A DNA stretch of 18,369 nt from Acanthamoeba lenticulata (taxonomy: Eukaryota; Discosea; Longamoebia; Acanthamoebidae), in the NCBI GenBank assembly GCA_002179805.1, contig NAVB01002685.1, positions 1 to 18,369 of the forward strand. Reading direction: 5' to 3'. Shown one piece after another: positions 9,666 through 18,369 of the stretch (position 1 is its first letter; each line of letters starts with the position of its first letter). The position numbers and the translations under genes were made by a program. Under the pieces are notes generated by a model. The model did no database searches. It saw nothing but the letters and a program-made list of their open reading frames with translations, and was not told where the DNA came from.

Positions 9666-10101
9666 AATGTTCAAACAAATTATGCGAGGTGGCCATGCAC
9701 CATGTTGTCGGTGATCGCCAACGCCACATGAAGTTCACGGAGTAAACACGTGTGAAGAGATCCTCCCCTAGTGTTCAACACCCAGATCAACCAGCCGGCA
9801 CATGCTTCAGACCATTGTGAGTGCCGAGCGAAAGTTGGCCGAGTTGGAGCCCAAAGAGGCAGCGACGGCGACCCAACAAGCGCGCCCGTTCGCCTTCATT
9901 TTCTTTTCTGATTCTGCCGGGGCGTGGCATTCCAAGAATGCAGTGCTCACGCCTTAGAGCCCAGGTGCTGAAGCCGAGGAAAGCGCCATGCAGGAGGGTA
10001 CGCTCCGCCCTCCACCTCCCGTTCATGGGTCACCTCTTCTCTATGAACACCTATCGAGCGACGGGAGCTCTAAGGCACTTGTCTGCCAGTGCCCTGGCCA
10101 C

Positions 10102-10109
10102 TATTTAAA
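10102..10109 (+). promoter_or_regulatory. TATA-like element (TATTTAAA)
   Basis: TATTTAAA about 167 bases upstream of the ATG at 10276, followed by a pyrimidine-rich leader. It supports taking 10276 as the start. Confidence 0.35.
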
Positions 10110-10275
10110 ATTTCAGAACTTGCATCTATTGCCCCCTATTGCGCACCACCAACCGCGTGCCTATTCAGTCCTTGCTCTGCTTTGCTTCCACAAACAAACT
10201 CGCTCTCTCTTCCCTCTTCCTCTTATCCACCCTTTTTTTACCTTCTTCTACTTTTTTTCTACGCGGACCAGCAAC

Positions 10276-13200
10276 ATGCTCAAGGCCAAGGAGAGCAAAA
10301 CAGCCTCCACGAGTGGTGCTGGTGGGCGGCGAAAGAAGCACAACACTCACGTTCGCTTCTTTCTTCCCTCCTCTCCTTCCTCCTCGTCTCCCGTGCATGG
10401 TGGCATCATCGCCGATCCGTCGTCGCCTTCTTCTTCACCTTCCTCGGCTTCCTCCTACGTGCCGTCTCGTTTCGCTTCGTCGTCTTTCTCTACCTCTTCA
10501 TCATTGGCATCATCCTCGTCCTTCGCCTCCACTTCATCATCTTCGGGCGGGCCTCCTCGCCGTCCGCCGCCTCTCGCGCCCTCCACCCTGCGCTCGTTGA
10601 CCTCGTCCTCACCCTCCTCGTCCTCCTCTTCTTTGCCGTCCTCTGCTCCTGCGACGTCCTCGCGTTCGACGCTCTCGTCCTCCACCTCGTCGGCGCCCTC
10701 GTCCCGCGTGCGCTTGCCACCGTCCTCCTTCTCCTACCTTGCGCCCGCCTCCTCCTTATCGTCCTCCTCATCATCGTCCTCCGCCTCGTCGGCGCTTCAT
10801 CGTCGCACCTCCACCGGGCCCGGCTCGTCATCTTCATCGGCATCGTCGTCGTCCGCCTTCTTCGTCCCGCCGCCGCGTCCGGCCGTCGCGCCCGCCTCGG
10901 CGTTCACGTCTTCGTCGTCCTTTGCCTCGCTGCCCGGCTCCCGCGGGTGGAATCGCTATCGCTCGGCCCTCGATCGTGCTGCGGTGACGACCGGCGGTGT
11001 TGCAGGTGCCGCGCAGCCGCCCGCCCGACGGCCGTCGCCGACGCCGCCCACCTGGCGAGACGACACCGACGTCAGCTGCGACAGCGACAGCGACAGCGAT
11101 GGCGGCGACCACGTCGATGACCACGGCCGAGCGGACGTCGGCCTCAGCGCTCGTCACGCGTCGACGGCCGACACCAGCGGCCATTCATCGGCCAACGCCG
11201 AAGGCGACGCAGCGTTTGGCCTCGCGTCGGGCCAGTCCTCGCCGTCTTCGTTCTCTATCGAGTCCCTGCCTTCGCTTTCTTCGCCCACGTCCTCGCTGGG
11301 GACCTCCTCGCCCACACGCTCCGCCGTCACCCCGGCTGCCGCAACGACGGTCCGCAGACCGTCGCTGCCGCCGCCGCCACCGGCCGCGCCTCGGCCGTCC
11401 TTTGGCTGCGCGCGGCCGTTCGCGGGCGTGACCGACGCCGAATCGGTGGCCGACGCGCTTCGAGCGTGGCTCATCCCCGGACCGGACGACAACGCCTCGG
11501 TCCGCTGCCCCAAGGCAAAGACGACCAAGGTCCGGCTGGGCGTCGAGGTCGGCCGCCTCCGCGAAGCTCCGCGCTGCTCCGTCCGCGTCGCCCACCTCAC
11601 CGGCACCGAAGGTCGTGTCCCCGCCCGGTTTTATTTATTTGGTTATTTATTTATTAAATTATTAATTAAATTATTTATTTGGGAAACAGGGAGGAAGGCC
11701 AGACAGTGGGCCGAGGTGGGCCACAACAGCGTTGCCATCTCCGTGGCCTTTGTCGTCAAGGACGGCGTGGACGGTACGGCCCTTCTTTTCCTCGTCTCTC
11801 GTCTGTGTAGCGTGCATGGGCTCACCACACGGTCCGTGCGCAGTGTTTGAGCTGGGCGAGCTGTCGGGCAGCATCAAGAACCTCCTCCTGCTCGCCGGCT
11901 CCGACGAGATCGACACCACGCTCGAGAGCAAGCTGGTCGAGGAGGGCCCTGACGCGAGCAAGATTCTGCTCCTCAACGTGCTGTTCCGGGATGCGTGCCT
12001 CTTTGATGCCCTCTCGGCCGTGCTGGCCCACCACCGCGTCGAGCAGGCCGAGGCCTCGCTCCTGCTCTCTCACGGGCCGGGCGACTGCCGCGTGCGCCGC
12101 GCGAGGAACGACGGTGTCGACGCGCGGCTGACGGTCGACGCCGTGCTCGGCCGGTCGGTCCTCCGTTTCGTCGAAGAGTTTCTGGCCAATCGCCAGCGCG
12201 AAGCCGCCGCACGAGAAAAAGAACGAAGCGAAGACGAAAGCGAAAACGAAGCAGCGGACCAGCAACGGCGACGATCGTCGGTCCGGCCGCGGCGAGCGAC
12301 GCGCGAGGAGAAGCGCCGGGCGGCCGGGGCCCTATTCCGCCGCTACGGCCGGCAACTGCTGGGCCTCGAGCTGCCCGCGGGGCTCCGCTACGAGGACCGC
12401 GCGGCTCGGCTCGTCTTCCTGCTCCGCGCGCTCAACGACCTCCGCTTCTTCGTCGAGTTTGACTCGCTCGACGCGCTCCTCCAGCGCCTGTGGCCCGGCG
12501 ATGCCGACGATGTCGACACCAACAGCGGCGACAACGACGAAAGCGAGGACAAGAAGAAAAGCAAGAAGAAGGAGAAGGGCAAGGAGGAGCCCAAGAAGAA
12601 AAAGAAGAAGAAACACACGAAAGAAAAGAAGGACAAGCGGATGAGCGCCGACTCGAAGCGCCTCGACCGCGAGCGGCGGGAGAGCAAGACCAAGAGCGCC
12701 GACGCGCCGCGCGTGCGCCATGGGACCGCCGGGCCAGACGTCATCACCGGCGGCCACGCCGACGACGACGACAGCGGCAACAACAAGAAAGACGACATCG
12801 CTGGCAGCGGCGGCGTCCGGCGCAACAACTGGCACGCCTTGCACGAGTACCTGTGCGCCAGCTACGGCCAGCTCGTGGCCCAGACCGTGGCCCGCGCTGC
12901 CGACAACGGCGACGACGACGGTGACGGCGACGCAGAGGAGGCGGACCTCGGCGCCGAGGCGAGGCGCGAGATCGAGGAGGGCATCGTGACCAGCGTGCGC
13001 GACATGCTGATCCGGCTGCAGAGCCTGTGCGCCGTCCACTCGCTCCGGTTCATCGTGGGCGACCACGTCCTCCACGTGGCCTGCGAGGGCCTCGCCCTGT
13101 TCGACGTGCTGCCTTCGCGCGACGAGATGGCGACCATCGAGCGCCGCGCCCGCCGCGAGCACAGGAAGAAGAAGAAGAACAGCGAGAAGATGAAGCAGCA

Positions 13201-14093
13201 CAGCGCCAATCGCAAGGCGCAGAAGGCCGACGTTGAGCCAGCGTCAGCGAAGCCGAGCAGCTCAGGAAGCAAGAATGCCAAGCACGAGCCGCCCGGATCC
13301 CGGCGTGATGACGTCAGCAGCCGCGACGAGGTGGTGACGTCAGCCGCCGCGCCGTCCTTGCGGCCCACGCCGCCGCCCAAGCGGGACAAGGCCAGCATCA
13401 AGGTCATGGTCCTCGGCGACCTCCGGTACGTACCAGTCTCGGCATGACGTGGCCTCTCGCGATTGGTCATTTGGTTGATCACCGCGTGCAGGGTGGGGAA
13501 GACGAGCCTCATCCAGAGGTTCATGAAAGGCGCCGCCTTCGTCCTCCCGGCCAAGTACAAGCCCACCTACGCCGCCGACTTTGTCCACAAGAATGTGACC
13601 CTCCTGGGCAAGCCGCGCACCCTCCAGGCACGTCTCGCCTCGCCTCTTCTCGCGGTTGGCCTAGAGCCCAGCGCTCATATGCGCGCGCGTTCCGTCCCAG
13701 ATCTGGGACACTTCGGGCAACGAGCGGCAGCGGGCGCCCGACAGGGCCTTCTTCAAGGGCGTCGACGTGCTGGTGCTCGTGTTCGACCAGCGGCGCGCAT
13801 CGACCTTTGTGCACGCGCTGGACCGCCACCTCGACGACTTCCTCGCCCACGCGGCCTGTCCCGACCCGCGCCGCCTGCCGGTCGTGGTCGTCGGCAACCA
13901 CGGCGGCGAGGCTGTTGAGGCCGGCGAACGCGCGGTCACGCGCGGCGAGGTCGAGGCCTGGTGCCGCGACCGGATCGACGGCAACCGCCACTTTGTCTAC
14001 TTTGAAGCCAACGCCAAGGACGGCGCCAACGTCGACGCGGCCTTCCTTCACGCCGCCCACGCGGTACTCGACCTCTACCACCAGAGCGGCTGA
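10276..14093 (+). CDS. Large Ser-rich protein with a degenerate Rab7-like GTPase domain at the C-terminus
   Basis: Five exons join in frame: 10276-11611, 11690-11773, 11844-13425, 13492-13627 and 13701-14093 (1176 residues). Residues about 30-220 are largely Ser/Pro; 375-530 and parts of 600-910 look folded but match nothing I know; about 709-745 is Lys-rich. Residues about 991-1176 align by eye with Rab7: KVMVLGDLRVGKTSL (P-loop), YKPTYAADF (switch I, Thr kept), IWDTSGNER (G3; Rab has WDTAGQER, so Ala to Ser and the catalytic Gln to Asn) and CPDPRRLPVVVVGNHGG where Rab7 has NKID. G4 has lost Lys and Asp, which set guanine specificity, and G5 is NAK in place of SAK. The end (LYHQSG) has no prenylation cysteines. 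GTP hydrolysis and guanine selectivity are therefore doubtful. A pseudo-GTPase or scaffold role is an inference. Intron 4 is GC-AG. Confidence 0.75.
13628..13700 (+). other. Non-canonical GC-AG intron
   Basis: The exon ends CTCCAG, followed by GCACGT; the acceptor is CCCAG before ATCTGGGAC. Only this boundary keeps RTLQ joined to IWDTSG in frame. A nearby GT at 13632 would shift the frame. GC-AG is the commonest minor class of U2 introns, and the rest of the donor fits. Confidence 0.7.
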
Positions 14094-14129
14094 ACTTGTT
14101 GTGGCGCAAGAGGAAAAATGTAAATAATA

Positions 14130-14135
14130 AATAAA
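14130..14135 (+). terminator. Poly(A) signal of the Ser-rich/Rab-like gene
   Basis: The first of two closely spaced AATAAA motifs (another AATAAA follows at 14137), about 35-45 bases past the stop. The 139-bp convergent spacer is strongly AT-rich. Confidence 0.45.
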
Positions 14136-14180
14136 TAATAAATATAATTTTATAAACAAAAATTCATCAATTCTATTTCG

Positions 14181-14186
14181 TTTATT
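14181..14186 (-). terminator. Poly(A) signal of the EF-hand gene
   Basis: AATAAA on the minus strand, 46 bases past the EF-hand stop. It lies within 55 bases of the opposite gene's signals, so the two 3' ends nearly meet. Confidence 0.45.
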
Positions 14187-14231
14187 GAACTGCCTGGGGC
14201 TACAGCAGTCCAGGGCGGCGTTGTTGGTTGT

Positions 14232-15032
14232 TCAGCCGATGACGTGCTTCTCGAGGAGAACCTCGATGAGTCGCTTGAACTGGCCCCAGTTGACCAGGCC
14301 GTCGAAGTTGATGTCCCAGTTGGGCCACTCCTTGTCCAGCGCGTGCCTGTCAATAGGCATGCCCCAGACCCGCATGAGGTCGCACACCTGCTCCGACACA
14401 GGCGCCACATATCAGCACACTACACTACGTTCGTCTTCTGCACCATCCGCTTACTACTGCCTGATGGAAGAAGGTATACCTCGCCCTTGTCGAGTGAATC
14501 GTCGCCGTCGGTGTCAAAGGCCTTGAAGAGGGCCTGCATGGCGTCCCAGTTGACTGCCGTGAACCGGACGACGTTGCGGTACTTGGTGTCGTTCAGCTTG
14601 TCGTTGGCCAGAGGCGACCTCCTGATTTCACCCTCGACCTCCTTGTAGGAGAGGCTGCCCGTCGGCTTCTTGGGCTTGCGCGCTTCACTGATCATCTTGT
14701 CATGGAAGTGCTTGAACTCCTCAAAGTTCCAAGTCGTCGTCTTGGTCATCTGGCACAGCATGAACTCCATAGGCGAGTCCTCCTCGCTCATGCCAACTGT
14801 AGAGGAGGCAAGGGGCTTAGAAGGTGGTCGCCACTGTCTAGAGAGGAAAGTGTGCCGTACGCTCCCTGTAGAGGCGGGCGACCTCTTCGAGCGTGATGTG
14901 GCCGTCCTTGTTGGCGTCGTACTCTTCAAAGAGCTGCTTCAGCTCAGCCAGGCGGTCATGCGTGTGGTGCTTGTGCACATTCGGCGCGATCCTCTCCTCG
15001 CGCCTAACGCCGGTGCCAGTATGAGTGGACAT
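14232..15032 (-). CDS. EF-hand calcium-binding protein
   Basis: Three exons (15032-14861, 14796-14480, 14387-14232) encode 214 residues. EF-hand loops are visible at 39-50 (DANKDGHITLEE), 152-163 (DTDGDDSLDKGE) and 188-199 (DINFDGLVNWGQ). The first two keep acidic residues at positions 1, 3, 5 and 12. The third has Gln at 12, where Glu normally gives bidentate calcium binding, so it is probably weak. A helix pair around FEEFKHFHDKM (83-93) may be the remains of another hand. There is no signal peptide or membrane helix, so a soluble cytosolic calcium sensor or buffer is likely. The intron after Glu163 falls exactly at the end of the second loop. The specific family is not recognised; it is not calmodulin. 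Confidence 0.85.
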
Positions 15033-15335
15033 GTTTGGTTGTTGTTCAAGGTTTTGGTTGTCTGCCTGAGGTTGTGGTAGGATGTGGCGATGGTGTTTGC
15101 TTGGGGTCTGCTTGAAGGTTGGACTAAATCCCTGAGGCCTTTGGACTGGCCACCGAGTTTTCGCCTCCAGCCAGGCGGTCTCTCTGTTGGAGCTGAACCT
15201 TCTTTCCCGGTGCCCCTTGACGCCCTGTCCAACATTTCATTACAGATGACCCGACACCTTCCGGAAGGGCGCCGGGGACGTATGGTATCTATCTCACTTG
15301 AAAAATTACACTTCGATCATTTCCACACAACACCA
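15033..15335. other. Spacer between EF-hand gene and tRNA
   Basis: It holds the promoter and 5' UTR of the minus-strand EF-hand gene and the upstream flank of the tRNA. Both strands have open frames but neither reads like a protein. No clear TATA box was seen. Confidence 0.4.
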
Positions 15336-15408
15336 GCCGGCCTAGCTCAGTCGGTAGAGCGCAAGACTCTTAATCTTGTGGTCGTGGGTTCGAGCCCCAC
15401 GGTCGGCT
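15336..15408 (+). tRNA. tRNA-Lys, anticodon CTT
   Basis: A 73-base cloverleaf. Acceptor stem GCCGGCC pairs with GGTCGGC (one G-T pair). The D arm contains TAGCTCAGTCGG, which is also the A box. The anticodon stem CAAGA/TCTTG encloses loop CTCTTAA with anticodon CTT at 15369-15371. The T arm GTGGGTTCGAGCCCCAC contains the B box GGTTCGAGCCC. There is no intron and no encoded CCA, as is normal for nuclear genes. It decodes AAG, the favoured Lys codon in these GC-rich exons. Confidence 0.97.
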
Positions 15409-15411
15409 ATC

Positions 15412-15416
15412 TTTTT
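15412..15416 (+). terminator. RNA polymerase III terminator (T5)
   Basis: A run of five T starts four bases after the tRNA ends, the usual signal ending a Pol III transcript. Confidence 0.7.
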
Positions 15417-15762
15417 GTTCGAAAAGGCCCCGATCAACTATCCAGCCTTGACCAATGGTGTGCGTGCCTTGGAGAGTTTCCCACGCTGCATGCAGCCCTC
15501 TGCGCCGTCCTGTCTGTCAGTTGAGCAAAGACAACTTGCAGGCCGCCAGCTCACATTTATTGCACGTTTGCGGACTCGCCTGTTAATGTCCTTGCTTTGA
15601 ATGCCACGCAGTAAAGCAATTATCACAAAGATAGTCAAGTAAAATCATTTGTTTTGTATTTCCCACCAAAATGGTCGCAAAATGGTTAAAAGAAAAGAAG
15701 GTGGGGCGAGAGACGGATCATATGACCCCGTCTGCTCAAATGACCTCGAAGACGCGAATCGC
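15417..15762. other. Spacer between tRNA and secreted-protein gene, no gene seen
   Basis: It contains the 3' flank of the minus-strand secreted repeat-protein gene. No canonical AATAAA was found near its stop, and I see no coding or structured RNA element. Confidence 0.4.
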
Positions 15763-16747
15763 TTAGTCCGTCTTGGTGGTGATAGTGTTGGTGGCGCCCA
15801 CAATGGCGACGGCGGTGGTCTCCGGGATGCCGATGGTCTTGGTGGTGGTGGTCGTGCTCTCGATGATCACGGGAGGAGGAGTAACAAGGGGCGGGGTGAC
15901 GAGCAAGACGGGCGGCTGGACAGGCGACGGCGTGACCGTGAAGGCGGCGCCCTGGACCTGCGGCGGCTGGACCTGGAGCGGCGGAACCGAGATGGCGGGA
16001 ATCTCGACGGTGATGGCGGAACCCTGCGAACAACAAACACAATCTGGTTAGATGGTCATGATTGAGAAGACGAAGAGGCAATTCCATGTTCCGAACCTGA
16101 AGAGGAGTAGGCGTGATGGTGAGGTCCTCGATGACCACGGGAGGAGGCTGGACGACGATGGGAGCCAGCTGGACGGCATCAGGGTAGATGGTGAAGGCGG
16201 GGATCTGGATAACGATCGGGGGAACCGACACGGCAGGCAGGTTCACGGTCAGAGGAGGCACGGCGATCGGGGTGAAGGACACGGTAACAGCAGAGCCCTG
16301 TGTGAAATGGTTGGGAATCAGTCATCGAATCAGTCAAACCTGACTCAAATTCCTGATGATAGAGCGCGAGCGTACCTGAAGAGGAGCGGGAGTCACGACG
16401 ATGGAGGAGGGCTGCACGGGAGGCGGCTGGATGGTGAGCGGCGGCGGCTGGACGGGAGGAGGCAGGATGCTCAGCGGCGGGACGTTGACGAGACCGGGCT
16501 GGATGCGAAGCACGGGAGGCTGAACGGGAGGCGGCTGCACAACGATCTTGCCCGGGATAATCTCGGCGCTCAGGGGAGCAGTGGCGCCGACAACGGTCTT
16601 GGTGACGTCGGTCGTGGCGCCAGTGGCGCCCACGATGACGGGGGAAGTGGCGATCACCGAGGTGCTGCCCACGACGGTGGTCTTGTCATCGGCAAGAGCG
16701 AGGGCCACGAAGGTGAGGACGAGTCCGAGAAGGAAAAGAAGCCGCAT
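15763..16747 (-). CDS. Secreted Pro/Val-rich protein made of repeated exon modules
   Basis: Three exons (16747-16376, 16297-16097, 16023-15763) encode 277 residues. Residues 1-19 (MRLLFLLGLVLTFVALALA) are a signal peptide. The mature part is almost wholly Pro, Val, Thr, Ile and Gln, with alternating motifs such as VQPPPVQPP, VPPL and IQPPPVQP. All introns are phase 0. Exons 1 and 2 end TPAPLQ and TPTPLQ, and exons 2 and 3 begin GSAVTV and GSAITV, which points to exon duplication. A Thr/Val block with VGAT occurs near both ends of the mature protein (about 21-58 and 245-277). There are no Cys residues in the mature chain and no membrane anchor. An extracellular matrix, coat or cyst-wall structural role is an inference from composition; no family is recognised. 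Confidence 0.75.
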
Positions 16748-16853
16748 GTTTAAAGGGTCAGTCGAAAAAGGAGCCGCGAAGGAGTGTTATCCGTGTGGTC
16801 GCTGGTGTTTAGAGGAGCGAGGACTGATGCTAATTACCGACCTGGTCAAAGGT

Positions 16854-16860
16854 CTTTATA
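16854..16860 (-). promoter_or_regulatory. TATA box of the secreted repeat-protein gene
   Basis: TATAAAG on the minus strand, 107 bases upstream of the ATG at 16747. This is the best TATA match in the window and suits a strongly or conditionally expressed gene. Confidence 0.55.
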
Positions 16861-16967
16861 CTTGCAGGACTTGATCATCACTGGTAGCCCAGCCTGGGAG
16901 GGTAGGGCGAAGGTCGGGCGAAACTCCAATCGAAGCGTGGGGAGCGTCCAGCCCCCTTGGCCACTGG

Positions 16968-17168
16968 TCAACTGTGACTGCGGTTTGGAGCAGGTGTGAT
17001 CTGAACCCTCTTCAATTTCGTCGTTTTCGCGGTCGTGTTGCCTTCGCCTTGGTTCGCCAGCAGATCGACCAAATTGCCCAACCGTGCGTTCTCCTTGATG
17101 AGGACTTTGGCGTAGTGAACCTCCTTAAGTGCGGGCAATCCGTAGGACAGCAGCAAAGTCGCCGCCAT
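16968..17168 (-). CDS. Small hypothetical ORF, doubtful
   Basis: From ATG 17168 the minus frame encodes 66 residues beginning MAATLLLSYGLPALKEVHYAK and ending NRSHS. The frame stays open to 17309 with an earlier ATG. An opposite-strand frame of about the same length (16974-17306) is open too, so coding status cannot be decided from frame alone. The minus reading has the more protein-like mix of helix-forming residues. No family is recognised. The rest of the 16748-17407 gap shows only the TATA box noted above and the 3' flank of the gene at 17408. Confidence 0.25.
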   Translation of the reverse strand: MAATLLLSYGLPALKEVHYAKVLIKENARLGNLVDLLANQGEGNTTAKTTKLKRVQITPAPNRSHS

Positions 17169-17407
17169 GGATCGAGTACTTTTGCGCGTCCCCAGCCATT
17201 GCTTGCCTTCCGCGGTCCACCGTGTAGCACCCGCCATTGGCTCCAACAGACGAAATTCCTGACAATTATTTTTTATTGCCACTACTCCCCTGATGAGGAT
17301 GCCTGACACCTACACAAAGGCACACGTCGTGTGGTTGACTGCAGGCGCCAGTGCACCCCGTGAACTTCGCCTCGCTTCGTTCATTTGCGTTCACCTTTCT
17401 TTTGTGT

Positions 17408-18369
17408 TCATTCGTCTGCCGAGTCGTTCGCGGCCACCTCTGTGGGCGCCTCTGGGCTCGTCAACGCTTTTTTAGTGTTTTGTAGGGGCCCCGGGTAGGT
17501 AAAGGCGGGCTGATCAGCGTAGATGCCTCGATTGTAGAAGCACTGCCGTTCGGGCGAGATGTACGTTGCAAACTGGGCGTGAAGAAGAGGAGGCAGTCAG
17601 CGTTATGACCTCATAGAAGAAGCAGATGAAAAAGACCTACATCATGAAGTGTGCGCTTGGCAGCGAACCAACCCAGATTGCTCCGCGAGCTCACGATGAA
17701 GTCGCACTCGCCCAGTAGCCACGCCTCGACCACGATCGTCACATAGCTGCGCACTTTACCATCAGTTCCTTCCTCTTCTAGTCCTTCACCGACATGGACA
17801 AGAAGGGGCACCTCTCGAAGCTGCTGCCGGACCGCTCGATGTGAGCCACCGGGAAATTCACCGTGAGTGCCTTGGCCTGGAGCTTGGCCCTGATCATCTT
17901 CTTGACCTCGTCCGAGTCTGACATCACAAACACCTGCCAAGGTGCCTCGCCCTTGGCCGGCGGCTTGCGCGGCCCGATTGGCTCCGCCACTTGGGATTGG
18001 CTCCACATGTCAGCCAATCGTGTGCTCTCATGTCGACACCACAACATGGACACATGACAATGGCGTACGAGGCAGGCCGGAGACGTTGTTGTGGGTCGGG
18101 TAGAGGAGGTCTTCTGCACAGCGGAAGAACCAGGGCACGTCCGTTGGCTTGTTGCGGGTGGGGTCGGACCAGCTCACGCTTTTGCCGCCCATGCGCAGCT
18201 GCACGCCCAGCGTGAAGCCTCCGCGGTGCATGCGCTCGGCGTGGGCCGCCACGATCGCTCGCAGAGGAGCCACCGGCCGGAACAAGAAGTTGACGAAGCA
18301 GCCATAGAGCTGTGACGACCACGACTGGAGCTGATGCCACAAAGATGTGAGACGAAAGAACGAAAACGA
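17408..18369 (-). CDS. Fucosyltransferase-like glycosyltransferase, 5' end beyond window
   Basis: Exons on the minus strand: 18069 up to at least 18333 (cut by the window or preceded by an acceptor at about 18334), then 17989-17812, 17746-17641 and 17572-17408. The final 55 codons end ANDSADE. Motifs: TLGVQLRMGG in the position of the GDP-fucose-binding (G/V)HxR or GIQxR motif of fucosyltransferases, WSDP, WQVFVMSDSDEV (a strand-turn typical of their second Rossmann domain), and EAWLLGECDFIVSSRSNLGWFA, which corresponds to the donor-site segment containing the conserved D-x-x-V/I...S. The Gln in place of His is reminiscent of plant-type GT37 xyloglucan fucosyltransferases. Such enzymes are Golgi type II membrane proteins; the membrane anchor would be upstream, out of view. 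The superfamily call is moderate, the substrate unknown. Confidence 0.5.

Larger units (their letters stand above)
9633..10275. other. Intergenic region with promoter and a short unexplained ORF
   Basis: It contains the 3' end of the Sas10-family gene, then a 51-codon plus-strand ORF at 9802-9957. That ORF starts MLQTIVSAERKLAELE and looks like a short coiled-coil followed by unrelated sequence. It has no recognised relative and may be a gene remnant or chance. The right part is the promoter and pyrimidine-rich 5' UTR of the gene starting at 10276. The frame stays open upstream of that start but its content is not protein-like. Confidence 0.4.

Noticed and set aside
10089..11120. Alternative frame giving a Leu-rich, membrane-like protein
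   Set aside because: It is a frame-shifted reading of the Ser-codon repeat, so the hydrophobic runs are an artefact. The chosen frame joins on to downstream exons through phase-matched introns.
12332..13201. Minus-strand Val/Leu-rich frame
   Set aside because: Antisense of the charged region of the Rab-like-domain gene; no family resemblance and no promoter or splice support.
15720..16740. Repeats considered as a CRISPR array or minisatellite
   Set aside because: The repetition is at protein level (Pro/Val motifs) with variable spacing and no fixed direct repeats; the region is a spliced eukaryotic gene.

Overview
The window is a compact, GC-rich nuclear segment of a unicellular eukaryote. 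Its traits are protein genes on both strands separated by short spacers, many short GT-AG introns (about 50-100 bp), exons much more GC-rich than the spacers and introns, homopolymeric Ser/Asp/Glu/Lys tracts, a replication-type H2A with an H2A.X tail, and an intronless tRNA. The style fits an amoebozoan such as Acanthamoeba. That assignment is an inference from gene style and families, not from a marker gene. All exon models below were worked out by hand from reading-frame continuity and splice dinucleotides.

Layout, left to right. (1) 134-3194, minus strand: the last nine exons of a HEAT-repeat, karyopherin-beta-like protein with a very acidic insert. (2) 3221-3782, minus: the first three exons of a secreted S1/P1-type nuclease, which stops where the HEAT exons begin. 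(3) 4195-5102, plus: a small tail-anchored protein with an RVSF motif. (4) 5433-5921, minus: intronless histone H2A.X. (5) 6270-7028, minus: a YIPF6-type Golgi membrane protein, divergent from (6) 7311-9632, plus: a nucleolar Sas10/Utp3/C1D-family protein. Its N-terminus reads like UTP3/Sas10, its C-terminus like neuroguidin/Lcp5, and it ends in an RGG tail. (7) 10276-14093, plus: a 1176-residue Ser-rich protein ending in a Rab7-like GTPase domain with a damaged G4 motif. (8) 14232-15032, minus: a three-EF-hand protein. (9) 15336-15408, plus: tRNA-Lys(CTT). (10) 15763-16747, minus: a secreted Pro/Val-rich protein built from repeated phase-0 exons. (11) 17408 to the right edge, minus: a fucosyltransferase-like enzyme, cut by the window end.

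The genes do not form one pathway. They are a typical mix of housekeeping functions (chromatin, rRNA processing, Golgi traffic, translation) and lineage-specific proteins. The observations most worth a second look are the UTP3/neuroguidin hybrid architecture, the Ser-rich protein with a degenerate Rab7-like domain and a GC-AG intron beside its G3 motif, the nuclease that breaks off at an 11-base homopolymer against the HEAT gene, the exon-modular secreted protein, and a strong GTAC preference at 5' splice sites across the window.
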